NCBI GenBank assembly: GCA_028692715.1
Contig: JAQUWU010000009.1
Location: forward strand, 59,900 to 123,899
DNA: 64,000 bases
Origin: Paludibacter sp.
GTDB lineage: Bacteria > Bacteroidota > Bacteroidia > Bacteroidales > Paludibacteraceae
Direction of reading: 5' to 3'
The first letter of the stretch is position 1, and every line of letters begins with the position of its first letter. The notes under the pieces were generated by a model. That model saw only the letters and a program-made list of their open reading frames with translations. It did not search any database and was not told the DNA's origin. Positions 26,597 to 34,582 of the stretch are shown here, piece by piece. A program made the translations under genes and the position numbers.

Positions 26597-26965
26597 ATGC
26601 GCTACCTTTACATTTTTGCAACCCTTTTTTTTACTATATACGGACAACTTATTCTTAAATGGAGAATAGGCAAATTAAGTTTCGGTTTACCCGAAACGGG
26701 AATAATTGATAAGTTTTTTGCTTTAATAAGATTGATATTCGATCCCTTTATTTTTTCTGGTTTTATTTCTGCTTTTGTGGCTTCGCTATTTTGGATGGCG
26801 GCCATGACTAAGTTCGAAATTACAGAAGCTTATCCATTTATGAGTTTGGCACCAGCTATTGTGTTTATATTAGGAGTTTGGCTATTGAATGAAACGTTTA
26901 CAATTGGTAAGGTTGTTGGGCTAGTTTTGATAATTGTAGGGACGATAGTTACTGTAAAATATTGA
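26597..26965 (+). CDS. EmrE/ArnE-like small membrane protein, probable lipid-linked sugar flippase
   Basis: 122 residues with four transmembrane helices, the layout of the small multidrug-resistance/EamA half-size family. TKFEITEAYPFMSLAPAIVFILGVWLLNETFTIGKVVGLVLIIVGTIVTV is the typical C-terminal block, with the conserved glutamate-proline arrangement. In ArnE/ArnF-type systems such proteins flip undecaprenyl-phosphate sugars. The next gene, 64 bp later, is an ArnC-like polyprenyl-phosphate glycosyltransferase, and this pairing supports the flippase role over drug efflux. Confidence 0.75.
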   Translation: MRYLYIFATLFFTIYGQLILKWRIGKLSFGLPETGIIDKFFALIRLIFDPFIFSGFISAFVASLFWMAAMTKFEITEAYPFMSLAPAIVFILGVWLLNETFTIGKVVGLVLIIVGTIVTVKY

Positions 26966-27029
26966 ATTGGTTAAAGTTTTTAAACTTAGCTTAAACGATT
27001 AGATAATATCGTGTTATTAAAAATTAAAT

Positions 27030-27962
27030 ATGGAAAATAAAATACATATTTCAGTTGTATCGCCTGTTTATAGAGCCGAGAATATTGTTTCAGAATTAGT
27101 AAACCAAATTAAAGTTGCTGTTTCAACAATAACAGATGATTTTGAAATCATATTAGTGAATGATTCTTCACCTGATAATTCTTGGCAGAAAATAACGGAT
27201 GAATGTGCTAAAGACAATCGGATAAAAGGGATTAATTTAAGTCGTAATTTCGGACAACATTATGCTATCACTGCAGGACTTAATTATGCCAAGGGTGAAT
27301 GGGTAGTGGTTATGGATTGTGACTTACAAGACAGACCTGATGAAATACCTAATTTGTACAGTAAGGCGCAAGAAGGTTTTGATTCTGTTTTTGCACAAAG
27401 AACAGATAGGACTGATGGCTTTTTGAAGAAATCATTATCCAAAAGTTTTTATAAATTATTCAGTTATCTTACCGAGACGCCTCAAGATCCAACGGTTGCA
27501 AACTTTGGCATTTACCGTCGTTGTGTAGTAGATGCTATTCTAAGTATGAAGGATCAAATTAGGTTCTTTCCAACAATGGTGCAATGGGTAGGTTTCAGAA
27601 AGTATTATTTACCCGTACAACACGCAGAAAGATTTGAAGGTAAAACAAGCTATAATTTCAAATCATTGTTACGTCTGGCAATGAATACTATATTGGCATT
27701 TTCGGATAAGCCTTTACGAATTACTGCAAAAGCTGGTTTTTTTATTGCTTTGTTTTCTTTTTTTATAAGTTTGGTATATCTTGTTCTTTATTTTACAGGA
27801 CATATAAAAGTAATTGGTTTTACCAGTATGATTCTTTCTATGTGGTTTCTATCAGGCATTATAATGATGATTTTAGGAATGTTGGGATTATATATCGGGA
27901 AAGTTTTTGAAAAGGTAAAAGAACGTCCCACCTTTATTGTGGCAGAAAGTAAAAATTTATGA
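27030..27962 (+). CDS. Polyprenyl-phosphate glycosyltransferase, ArnC/GtrB/DPM1-like
   Basis: 310 residues. A GT2 catalytic domain has ISVVSPVYRAENIVSELV at the start, NDSSPDNSW, ITAGLNYAKGEWVVVMDCDLQDRPDEI with the metal-binding DCDLQD, and an internal RFFPTMVQWVGF block. Two C-terminal transmembrane helices (about 232-256 and 262-295) are the hallmark of ArnC/GtrB enzymes that attach a sugar to undecaprenyl phosphate. It is preceded by an EmrE-like flippase and overlaps the next gene by ATGA. The sugar is unknown. Confidence 0.87.
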   Translation: MENKIHISVVSPVYRAENIVSELVNQIKVAVSTITDDFEIILVNDSSPDNSWQKITDECAKDNRIKGINLSRNFGQHYAITAGLNYAKGEWVVVMDCDLQDRPDEIPNLYSKAQEGFDSVFAQRTDRTDGFLKKSLSKSFYKLFSYLTETPQDPTVANFGIYRRCVVDAILSMKDQIRFFPTMVQWVGFRKYYLPVQHAERFEGKTSYNFKSLLRLAMNTILAFSDKPLRITAKAGFFIALFSFFISLVYLVLYFTGHIKVIGFTSMILSMWFLSGIIMMILGMLGLYIGKVFEKVKERPTFIVAESKNL

Positions 27963-28660
27963 TAGAATATTTGAAATGGGATAGTGATTTTTTGGGCTTT
28001 AAGACAGGATTGCTACAAACAAATAAAGATATTCAGTTGAAGGATGAACTTGAGAAGTGTCGAATTGAAAAATACAAATTGATTTATGTGTTTGACGAAG
28101 AGACTATTTTATTGCCAACAAGCATTTTACAAGAATATAATGGAAAGCTGGTGGACAGAAAAGTACTTTACGAGATGCAAGTTCCTAATGCTTTGATAGC
28201 TAATGTAGAACAAACAAAACCTTATTATAAGCAAGAACTGACCGATGATTTATTACAATTAGCACTCGTAAGTGGGCAGTATTCACGTTTTAAATTGGAT
28301 GATAATTTTTCAGAAGAAGTTTTTTCGAAAATGTATAATTTGTGGATAAAAAACTCTATAAATGCTAAGTTTGCAGATAAAGTTTTTGTAGTTGAAGAAG
28401 CTCAACAGATAGTGGCTATGGTTACACTAAAAACTAAAATGGATACTTTACACATTGGTTTAATAGCCACTTTTCCTGATTTCCAGGGAAAAGGCTATGG
28501 CAAACAATTAATCAACCGCACCATTCAAACAGCTTTAGAACTGGGGATGAATAAAATTGAAGTTCCCACCCAATTCGAAAATAAACATGCCTGCAAGTTT
28601 TACGAAGCTTGTGGATTTAAAATAAAATCGAAGACTAATATTTATCATTTTTGGTTGTGA
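27959..28660 (+). CDS. GNAT-family N-acetyltransferase (WecD-like)
   Basis: 233 residues. The N-terminus EYLKWDSDFLGFKTG is like dTDP-fucosamine acetyltransferase WecD. The C-terminal GNAT core is readable: VAMVTLKTKMDTLHIGLIATFPDFQGKGYGKQLI with the acetyl-CoA loop QGKGYG, then TQFENKHACKFYEACGFKIK. It would acetylate an amino sugar made by the locus, and the sugar aminotransferase two genes downstream supplies a suitable 4-amino substrate. It overlaps both neighbours by four nucleotides. Confidence 0.85.
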   Translation: MIEYLKWDSDFLGFKTGLLQTNKDIQLKDELEKCRIEKYKLIYVFDEETILLPTSILQEYNGKLVDRKVLYEMQVPNALIANVEQTKPYYKQELTDDLLQLALVSGQYSRFKLDDNFSEEVFSKMYNLWIKNSINAKFADKVFVVEEAQQIVAMVTLKTKMDTLHIGLIATFPDFQGKGYGKQLINRTIQTALELGMNKIEVPTQFENKHACKFYEACGFKIKSKTNIYHFWL

Positions 28661-29739
28661 ACGCTATTCAAAAGACTAATTTAGTAATCAACTTTTCGCT
28701 CTCACCACAGGACTCCCTTATGCTTAAAGGAATAGCTATTTGTGCAATGTTGTGGCATCATCTGTTTACAACTGCTGAATATGGGAATTTTGTTTTGTTT
28801 TTGGGAGGATTAGGAAAAGTATGTGTCGCTATATTTTTATTTGCGAGTGGCTATGGTTTATATGTGCAATATAATAAATTGAATTTAAGCCCCACAAAAG
28901 AGGGCGTCAAAGTTGGTGTTATATTTTTAGTAAAGCGTTTTGTGAAATTCTATGTGAACTATTGGGTAGTATTTATAATATTTGTACCCATAGGTGTTTT
29001 TGTGTTCGGTAGGACACTCAATCAACCTTATGGTGAAAGTGTAAATCTTTTCAAACATTTTATATTTGATGTTTTGGGTGTACAAGGTTTCCATTCTTAT
29101 AACATAACATGGTGGTTTAACAAGTTAATTATTTTGCTCTATTTGCTATTCCCTTTGCTGTTTTTTTTGATAAAACGATTGCCTTGGATGACACTACTCG
29201 GTTTGTTGGTCGTCTTACGCTTTGGAAATCATTTTGATTTATTAAATGCCAATATTGAACTAAGCGTATGGCTATTTCCATTCGCTTTAGGTATGTTTTG
29301 GGCAAGTAAAACTGATATTTTGAATGTGTTATCACAAAAGCTGAATAAATATCTTTTTTTATCAATATCTGTTGTTTTTTTGTTGGGATTTGTTTGGATA
29401 CGGACGCACAATATTATTCCTCATTGGTCAGCTACCAGGATAGATGGATTTTTAACTTTGAGTATTGCGTTATTTGTGATAACTTACATTCGAAATACAA
29501 AGTATCTCAATATGATATTGACTTATTTTGGTAAACATTCTATAAATATTTACATGGTGCATACCTTTATTTTTTATTATTGGTTTAAAGGTTTTATCTC
29601 TTCATTTCAGCATCCAGTTGTTCAGTTTCTCGTGCTATTGTTTGTTTGTTTGATAATTAGCACTACACTTGAGTTCGTGAAAACAAAATGTGGAATATAT
29701 AAACTACAAAATCAATTGATTTCCAGATTTAATCAATAA
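28657..29739 (+). CDS. Acyltransferase 3 family membrane protein (OafA-like)
   Basis: About 360 residues with ten or so transmembrane helices. The start is GTG 28657, overlapping the previous stop as GTGA; a TTG six bases upstream is possible. The first helix carries LMLKGIAICAMLWHHLF, where the WHH motif stands for the conserved arginine/histidine site of the family. GFHSYNITWWFNKLI and FGKHSINIYMVHTFIF are further family blocks. Such proteins O-acetylate cell-surface polysaccharides at the inner membrane. It belongs with the GNAT gene as a second decorating enzyme. Confidence 0.83.
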   Translation: MNAIQKTNLVINFSLSPQDSLMLKGIAICAMLWHHLFTTAEYGNFVLFLGGLGKVCVAIFLFASGYGLYVQYNKLNLSPTKEGVKVGVIFLVKRFVKFYVNYWVVFIIFVPIGVFVFGRTLNQPYGESVNLFKHFIFDVLGVQGFHSYNITWWFNKLIILLYLLFPLLFFLIKRLPWMTLLGLLVVLRFGNHFDLLNANIELSVWLFPFALGMFWASKTDILNVLSQKLNKYLFLSISVVFLLGFVWIRTHNIIPHWSATRIDGFLTLSIALFVITYIRNTKYLNMILTYFGKHSINIYMVHTFIFYYWFKGFISSFQHPVVQFLVLLFVCLIISTTLEFVKTKCGIYKLQNQLISRFNQ

Positions 29740-29792
29740 ATACTGAATCAATTCTTCATAGCTTTTATTTACTGTAAACTATAAACTAAACA

Positions 29793-31040
29793 ATGATTCC
29801 CTTCAACAAACCCTACCTCACAGGTAAAGAAACAATTTATATCGAACAAGCCGTTAAATCGGGTAAAATATCAGGCAACGGTATGTTTACGCAGAAGTGC
29901 CAACAATTTTTTGAAGATAAATACGGTTTTAAAAAATGTTTGTTGACCACTTCATGCACTGATGCGTTGGAAATGGCAGCTATATTGTGTAATATTCAGC
30001 CAGGTGATGAAGTGATCATCCCTAGTTATACTTTTGTGTCCTCAGCCTTGGCTTTTGTGCGTCAAGGAGCAAAAATTGTATTTGCTGACAGTCAGGAAAA
30101 TCATCCCAATATCGATGCCGATAAGATAGAAGCTCTAATCACAGAACGTACCAAAGTGATAGTCCCCGTACATTATGCCGGTATGGCTTGCGATATGGAT
30201 AAAATTATGCAATTGGCCGAAAAATATAATTTGTTGGTGGTAGAAGATGCGGCACAAGCGGTGGATTCGTATTATCTGCCTGCCCCCCAACCCCCTAAAG
30301 GGGGAGTCTCAGCGCACTTAATAAACGGAAATGCAACTGAAGTACCCTCCAAATATTCCCCCTTTAGGGGGTTAGGGGGCAGGGCTGCTTTAGGGGGTCG
30401 GGGGGCAGCTCTCGGAAGCATCGGTCATTTTTCTGCCTTTTCCTTTCACGAAACAAAAAACATTATTTCTGGTGAAGGTGGTATGTTGGCAATCAACGAC
30501 GAGCGTTTTATTCAACGGGCTGAGATTATATGGGAAAAGGGAACCAATCGTGCCAGCTTTTTTAGGGGAGAAGTAAATAAATATGGTTGGGTTGATACTG
30601 GAAGTTCTTTTTTGCCTTCCGAAATTATTGCAGCTTTTCTTTGGGCTCAGATAGAAAACTTAGATGATATCCAAAGCAAACGCAAACAAATTTGGAATAG
30701 ATATTACGAAGGATTAAAGCCTTTAGCAGATAAAGGATATCTCAAATTGCCTGAGATGCCCATATTTGCAACCAATAATGCGCATATGTTCTACTTGGTT
30801 TGCAATTCGCTGGAGGATAGAACTAAACTAATTAACCATTTAAAGGCCAATGGCATATTGGCTGTTTTTCATTATTTGAGTTTGCATATCAGTGAGTATT
30901 ATGCTCCCAAATACGATGGCCGTGAATTAGCTAACTGTGATATGTTTGCTGATTGTTTGGTACGGTTGCCAATGTTTTATGAGTTGGAGGTAGAGAGTGT
31001 AAACAAAATAGTAATGGTAATAAAAAATATATTTCAATGA
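29793..31040 (+). CDS. DegT/DnrJ/EryC1 sugar aminotransferase (WecE-like) with a palindrome-derived insert
   Basis: 415 residues, about 40 longer than WecE-type enzymes. PLP-site blocks: SCTDALEMAA, YTFVSSALAFV, VEDAAQAVDSYY and FSAFSFHETKNIISGEGG, with the Schiff-base lysine K222. It likely makes dTDP-4-amino-4,6-dideoxygalactose or a similar 4-amino sugar. Between VDSYY and ALGSIGHFSAF, residues about 162-206 are encoded by C/G-rich palindromes and read APQPPKGGV...SPFRGLGG...GGRG. Normal family members have only a few residues (a 'KGRPLGTIG'-like turn) there. The frame stays open and all catalytic blocks are intact, so it may still be active. It overlaps the next gene by ATGA. Confidence 0.9.
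   Translation: MIPFNKPYLTGKETIYIEQAVKSGKISGNGMFTQKCQQFFEDKYGFKKCLLTTSCTDALEMAAILCNIQPGDEVIIPSYTFVSSALAFVRQGAKIVFADSQENHPNIDADKIEALITERTKVIVPVHYAGMACDMDKIMQLAEKYNLLVVEDAAQAVDSYYLPAPQPPKGGVSAHLINGNATEVPSKYSPFRGLGGRAALGGRGAALGSIGHFSAFSFHETKNIISGEGGMLAINDERFIQRAEIIWEKGTNRASFFRGEVNKYGWVDTGSSFLPSEIIAAFLWAQIENLDDIQSKRKQIWNRYYEGLKPLADKGYLKLPEMPIFATNNAHMFYLVCNSLEDRTKLINHLKANGILAVFHYLSLHISEYYAPKYDGRELANCDMFADCLVRLPMFYELEVESVNKIVMVIKNIFQ
30276..30408. repeat. C/G palindromic insert inside the aminotransferase gene
   Basis: Left arm 30276-30305 (CTGCCCCCCAACCCCCTAAA and on) and right arm 30357-30382 (TCCCCCTTTAGGGGGTTAGG and on) are near-perfect reverse complements. A third partial arm, GCTTTAGGGGGTCGGGGGGC, follows at 30385-30404. 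The 50 bases between the arms are unlike the arms. Confidence 0.9.
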
Positions 31041-32740
31041 AAAAAGCACATTTAATATATTTGTTGTCGATTGTTGTTTTGATAATTTACGCCTTTAAAC
31101 TTACACAGTTTAATAAAAATCTTGATTCTATATATGATGAAGGATTTTTATTTTTAAAAATTCAAGCTGCTTCACAAGGGATTATAGAAGGTGGAAGTCA
31201 ATGGGCTATGTTTGTTGATACTTTTTTTGGAAGTAGGATAAGTGGAAATATATTATATTTACGAATTGCTGGATATTTTGTTCACTTAACAAGCATACTT
31301 TTGTTTGCGTTTATATCGCTTCGCTATTTAAAAAGAAAATGTGATTTTGCATTGGAAATTAATGAAAAAATAGAGTATTTGTTATTTGTAATGTTGTTTG
31401 GAACTCTCGCATTAGGTGGAATTGTAATTTCTTATAATGCCTTACAAGAGTTTTTTTTAATTAGCATGTTATTGAGTTTTTTAGATTCGACAATCAGTAA
31501 AAATAAAAAAAATATTTTTGCAGAATATTATCTTATTGGTTTCTTATCCTTTTTTGCGATTATGACAATCTTACCTTCGGGTATTTTAGTTTTATGTTGC
31601 TTGATATTACTTATGTTGCAATATTATATTAAAGACATCAAAATGATAATATCAAATTTGATATTTGTTTTCATTGGTTTTTTGACTGCAACTGTACTTT
31701 TTCATTTTTTTATAGCTGATATTGGAGATGTTTTTGTTGCCATGAAGCATACTGCAAATAATATAACTAAACTAAATAGAGGTTACGATCCGCTTTCTTT
31801 TCTTCTTAAAATTATTTTTTACTTTAGAGATTACTATATTCATATTAGCGTTTTGATTGGCCTATCAGTTATTAGCTATTTTGTAATGCACTACACTAAA
31901 AAAATAGTTGGTTTTATGTTTTTTCTTCTATCTTTAGTGTTAGTCGTTTTATATTTACGAAAACCTTTAATTGAGACTACTACTTTATTGTCTTTCTCTT
32001 TTATTGTGCTGTTTTTTCTATTAAATGTAAAAAACAAATCATTTAAAATAAAAGAGATATTTAATTTCGAAACATTACTGCTTATATTTTTATTTTTCTA
32101 TCCTTTAATTTCTTCTATTGGAACAAATGTGTCATTAGCTGGTAAAATGAGCAAATTTATTTTACCATGGAGTCTGCTATTATTTATAATGATGAATAAA
32201 TTAAAAATCAAAGATGAATATCATGAATATACTTCATATATCAAAATATATTTAATTGTCATTATTGCTTTTTTACCGTTTAGAAGTATCTATTCATCTG
32301 TTTCTCATTTGAAAACAGAGAAATTAGTTTTTGATAAACAAAAACCAATTTCTAATATGATAATAACATCAAAACAAAAGGAGTATTTTGATAAGGTGTA
32401 CGATATAATGTCAGTATATGATTATAAGAAAGGAGATGTTATCTTCTCTACACAGCTCGATCATATGACAATTGTTGCATTTGATGCTATTCCAGCTGGT
32501 CTATTTTTTCAACCTATGGACTATAATGCAGATGGAAATAAACTGTCACTTCCAAAACCTGATTATTTGCTTTTGACGGAATTTGATTTGAAACTAATCT
32601 CTGAAAATTTAAAAATGCAAAACTGGGGGTTCCCAGAGCAATTTGATACGTTTTTTGTGGGTACACCAGAAGTTATCAAAACATCTTATTCAACAACTCG
32701 AATATTATATTGTAGAAGGTCAAAACTTACCAAGCCATGA
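31037..32740 (+). CDS. Multi-pass membrane protein, probable GT-C glycosyltransferase
   Basis: 567 residues, about eleven to twelve transmembrane helices and a C-terminal periplasmic-type soluble region of about 130 residues. The first loop has FNKNLDSIYDEGFLFLKIQAASQG, an acidic pair in the place of the GT-C catalytic loop. It is very AT-rich. It overlaps the aminotransferase and the following GT2 remnant by ATGA, so it was part of a tightly coupled operon. It may use the lipid-linked sugar made by the ArnC-like enzyme; an O-antigen polymerase is an alternative. Confidence 0.6.
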   Translation: MKKAHLIYLLSIVVLIIYAFKLTQFNKNLDSIYDEGFLFLKIQAASQGIIEGGSQWAMFVDTFFGSRISGNILYLRIAGYFVHLTSILLFAFISLRYLKRKCDFALEINEKIEYLLFVMLFGTLALGGIVISYNALQEFFLISMLLSFLDSTISKNKKNIFAEYYLIGFLSFFAIMTILPSGILVLCCLILLMLQYYIKDIKMIISNLIFVFIGFLTATVLFHFFIADIGDVFVAMKHTANNITKLNRGYDPLSFLLKIIFYFRDYYIHISVLIGLSVISYFVMHYTKKIVGFMFFLLSLVLVVLYLRKPLIETTTLLSFSFIVLFFLLNVKNKSFKIKEIFNFETLLLIFLFFYPLISSIGTNVSLAGKMSKFILPWSLLLFIMMNKLKIKDEYHEYTSYIKIYLIVIIAFLPFRSIYSSVSHLKTEKLVFDKQKPISNMIITSKQKEYFDKVYDIMSVYDYKKGDVIFSTQLDHMTIVAFDAIPAGLFFQPMDYNADGNKLSLPKPDYLLLTEFDLKLISENLKMQNWGFPEQFDTFFVGTPEVIKTSYSTTRILYCRRSKLTKP

Positions 32741-33060
32741 AAACACTCACCATCATCACCATAAACTACAACAACGCTGCGGGTTTGCAAAAAACCGTGG
32801 ATAGCGTGCTGAGTCAAACTTCACAGGATTTTGAGTATATCGTGGTGGATGGGGATGCCCCCCAACCCCCTAAAGGGGGAGTTTTGAGAGACCTTGAAGT
32901 AATTGAGGGATTTGTTAAAGAAAAAGCTAAAACAGTAAATGGTTTTACTGCTTGTAGCTGGCTCTCCCCCTTTGGGGGAGTTGGAGGAGGCTTTTATTCC
33001 GGGCATTTACAATGCTATGAACAAAGGCATACGGATGGCTAAAGGCGAACATGTGGTTTA
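32737..33060 (+). pseudogene. Truncated and frameshifted family 2 glycosyltransferase
   Basis: The first 250 bp match the intact gene at 34583 at roughly 90% by eye, including the same palindromic inserts. Near 33000 the intact gene has GAACCTGACACCGG where this copy has only GGG, a loss that shifts the frame. The original frame stops at 33042. The restored frame reads GIYNAMNKGIRMAKGEHVV and meets TAG at 33060. Everything after that is missing and the toxin-antitoxin promoter follows. It is therefore a dead fragment of a GT2 duplicate. Confidence 0.85.
32854..32991. repeat. C/G palindromic inserts in the GT2 remnant
   Basis: Left arm GCCCCCCAACCCCCTAAAGG near 32856 and right arm CTCCCCCTTTGGGGGAGTTG near 32964, reverse-complementary apart from the TTT/TTTA difference. 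They flank about 80 bp of ordinary GT2-like coding sequence. Confidence 0.85.
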
Positions 33061-33109
33061 GAAAAATGGCATATACACTAAATATTTTTTTATCTTAAGA
33101 TGAATTCAC

Positions 33110-33117
33110 TATCTTTG
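33110..33117 (+). promoter_or_regulatory. Candidate -7 promoter element for the HipB/HipA module
   Basis: TATCTTTG matches TAnnTTTG, 34 nt before the antitoxin ATG. It suggests that the module is transcribed independently of the polysaccharide operon. Confidence 0.5.
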
Positions 33118-33150
33118 CAAATAGTAAAATAATACCACTAAATAGCTAAA

Positions 33151-33474
33151 ATGACTATTAATAGCAATATAATACAACTTAACGCACCATCATCGTCGGA
33201 TGTATGTTTGTCCGTAGCAATACGTGTTAAGCATCGACGGTTAGAACTGAATCTGACACAGCTGGGTTTGGCTATGCGGGCTGATGTTAATATTGAAACA
33301 TATCGCAAGTTCGAACGTACTGGCGAAATTGCGTTTTTGAATCTGGCAAAAATTGCTTTCGCTCTGGATGCTTTAAATGATTTTGATCAGCTGTTTTCTC
33401 AAAAAAAATATACTAGTATCGAAGATGTTATTCAAAGCAAAACAATAACCCGAAAAAGAGGAAAAAGGATATGA
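33151..33474 (+). CDS. HipB-like XRE-family antitoxin
   Basis: 107 residues. A helix-turn-helix of the XRE/Cro type lies at about 24-80 (VAIRVKHRRLELNLTQLGLAMRADVNIETYRKFERTGEI), and the C-terminal tail is very basic (TRKRGKRI). It overlaps the HipA gene as ATGA, the usual antitoxin-first order. In known HipBA systems the antitoxin binds an operator in its own promoter and neutralises the kinase. The pair sits between a broken and an intact copy of the same glycosyltransferase gene. Confidence 0.85.
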   Translation: MTINSNIIQLNAPSSSDVCLSVAIRVKHRRLELNLTQLGLAMRADVNIETYRKFERTGEIAFLNLAKIAFALDALNDFDQLFSQKKYTSIEDVIQSKTITRKRGKRI

Positions 33475-34559
33475 TGTCTGTAAATGCAGTTGAAGTTTAT
33501 TGGCACAATCAGCTTGTTGGGAAAATAGCACTTAGCAAGGAGCGATTGTGCGCCTTTGAATATAGTTCCCATTTTTTACTAAATGGGTTTTCAATTTCGC
33601 CATTTGAACTACCCCTACGGTCGGGTGTATTTATTGCAAAACCACATCCGTTTAACGGTATTTTTGGCGTTTTCGACGATTGCTTACCCGATGGTTGGGG
33701 TATGATAATTCTCGAACGGTATTTGCAAAAACAAGGAATTAAACCACGATCAATTAATATTTTAGATAAACTATCACTCGTAGGTTCATCAGGGCGAGGA
33801 GCATTGGAATTCCGACCCGATCAAAGTGTTTTGAGTTCAAATAACCATTCTGATTTTGATAAATTAGCAATGGAGGCACAGCAAATTTTAAGTTCAAATG
33901 CCTATACAGGTAGCGGAGTTGAGGAACTTTACCATCAAGGAGGATCGCCTGGTGGTGCCCGTCCAAAAGTTTTTATAACTGCCAACCAAAAGGAATGGTT
34001 AGTTAAGTTCCGTGCAACATACGACCCTCAGGATATTGGAAAAACAGAGTATCAATATTCGATACTCGCCAAAAAATGTGGTATTTATATGCCTGAAACG
34101 CGTCTTTTTGAAGGTAAATACTTTGGCGTAGAACGTTTCGACCGGATAGCATCCGAGAAAATTCATATAGTAAGTGTTGCAGGTCTCTTAAATGCCGATT
34201 ACCGAACACCTTGCATCGACTATTTTGCAATTTTTCAATTATGTAGCATTCTTTCACATAACACTCAGGAAATGTGGAAATTATACCGATTGATGGTTTT
34301 CAATTTCTTGATTGGCAACAAAGATGACCATACTAAAAACTTTGCATTTATGTATTACAACGAAGAATGGAAACTTACACCAGCATTCGATATATTGCCA
34401 AGTGAAGGGATAAATGGATATCATACCACAACCATCAACGACAAAATAGAACCAACAAGCAGCGATATTATTGCAGTAGCAGTAAAAGCCGGATTAGATA
34501 AATCGCAGGCAGAAAATATATTTGAATATATAAACGCAATTATCGTGAAATATCAATAA
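33471..34559 (+). CDS. HipA-family serine/threonine kinase toxin
   Basis: 362 residues, shorter than E. coli HipA (440) but with both parts. An N-terminal subdomain (1-115) has VYWHNQLVGKIAL and FDDCLPDGWG. The kinase core has the glycine-rich GGSPGGARPK loop (157-166), a lysine in EWLVKF (K179), the catalytic segment NKDDHTKN with D286, and the metal-binding AFD with D307. Known HipA proteins phosphorylate tRNA synthetases and cause growth arrest. All key residues seem present, so it is likely active. ATGATG offers two adjacent starts; the first overlaps the antitoxin stop. Target is not predictable. Confidence 0.87.
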   Translation: MMSVNAVEVYWHNQLVGKIALSKERLCAFEYSSHFLLNGFSISPFELPLRSGVFIAKPHPFNGIFGVFDDCLPDGWGMIILERYLQKQGIKPRSINILDKLSLVGSSGRGALEFRPDQSVLSSNNHSDFDKLAMEAQQILSSNAYTGSGVEELYHQGGSPGGARPKVFITANQKEWLVKFRATYDPQDIGKTEYQYSILAKKCGIYMPETRLFEGKYFGVERFDRIASEKIHIVSVAGLLNADYRTPCIDYFAIFQLCSILSHNTQEMWKLYRLMVFNFLIGNKDDHTKNFAFMYYNEEWKLTPAFDILPSEGINGYHTTTINDKIEPTSSDIIAVAVKAGLDKSQAENIFEYINAIIVKYQ

Positions 34560-34582
34560 AAACAAAAATTTAAAAACACACA

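Noticed and set aside
32737-33042. A separate small protein gene of 101 codons
   Set aside because: Comparison with 34583 shows a frameshifted, truncated GT2 gene.
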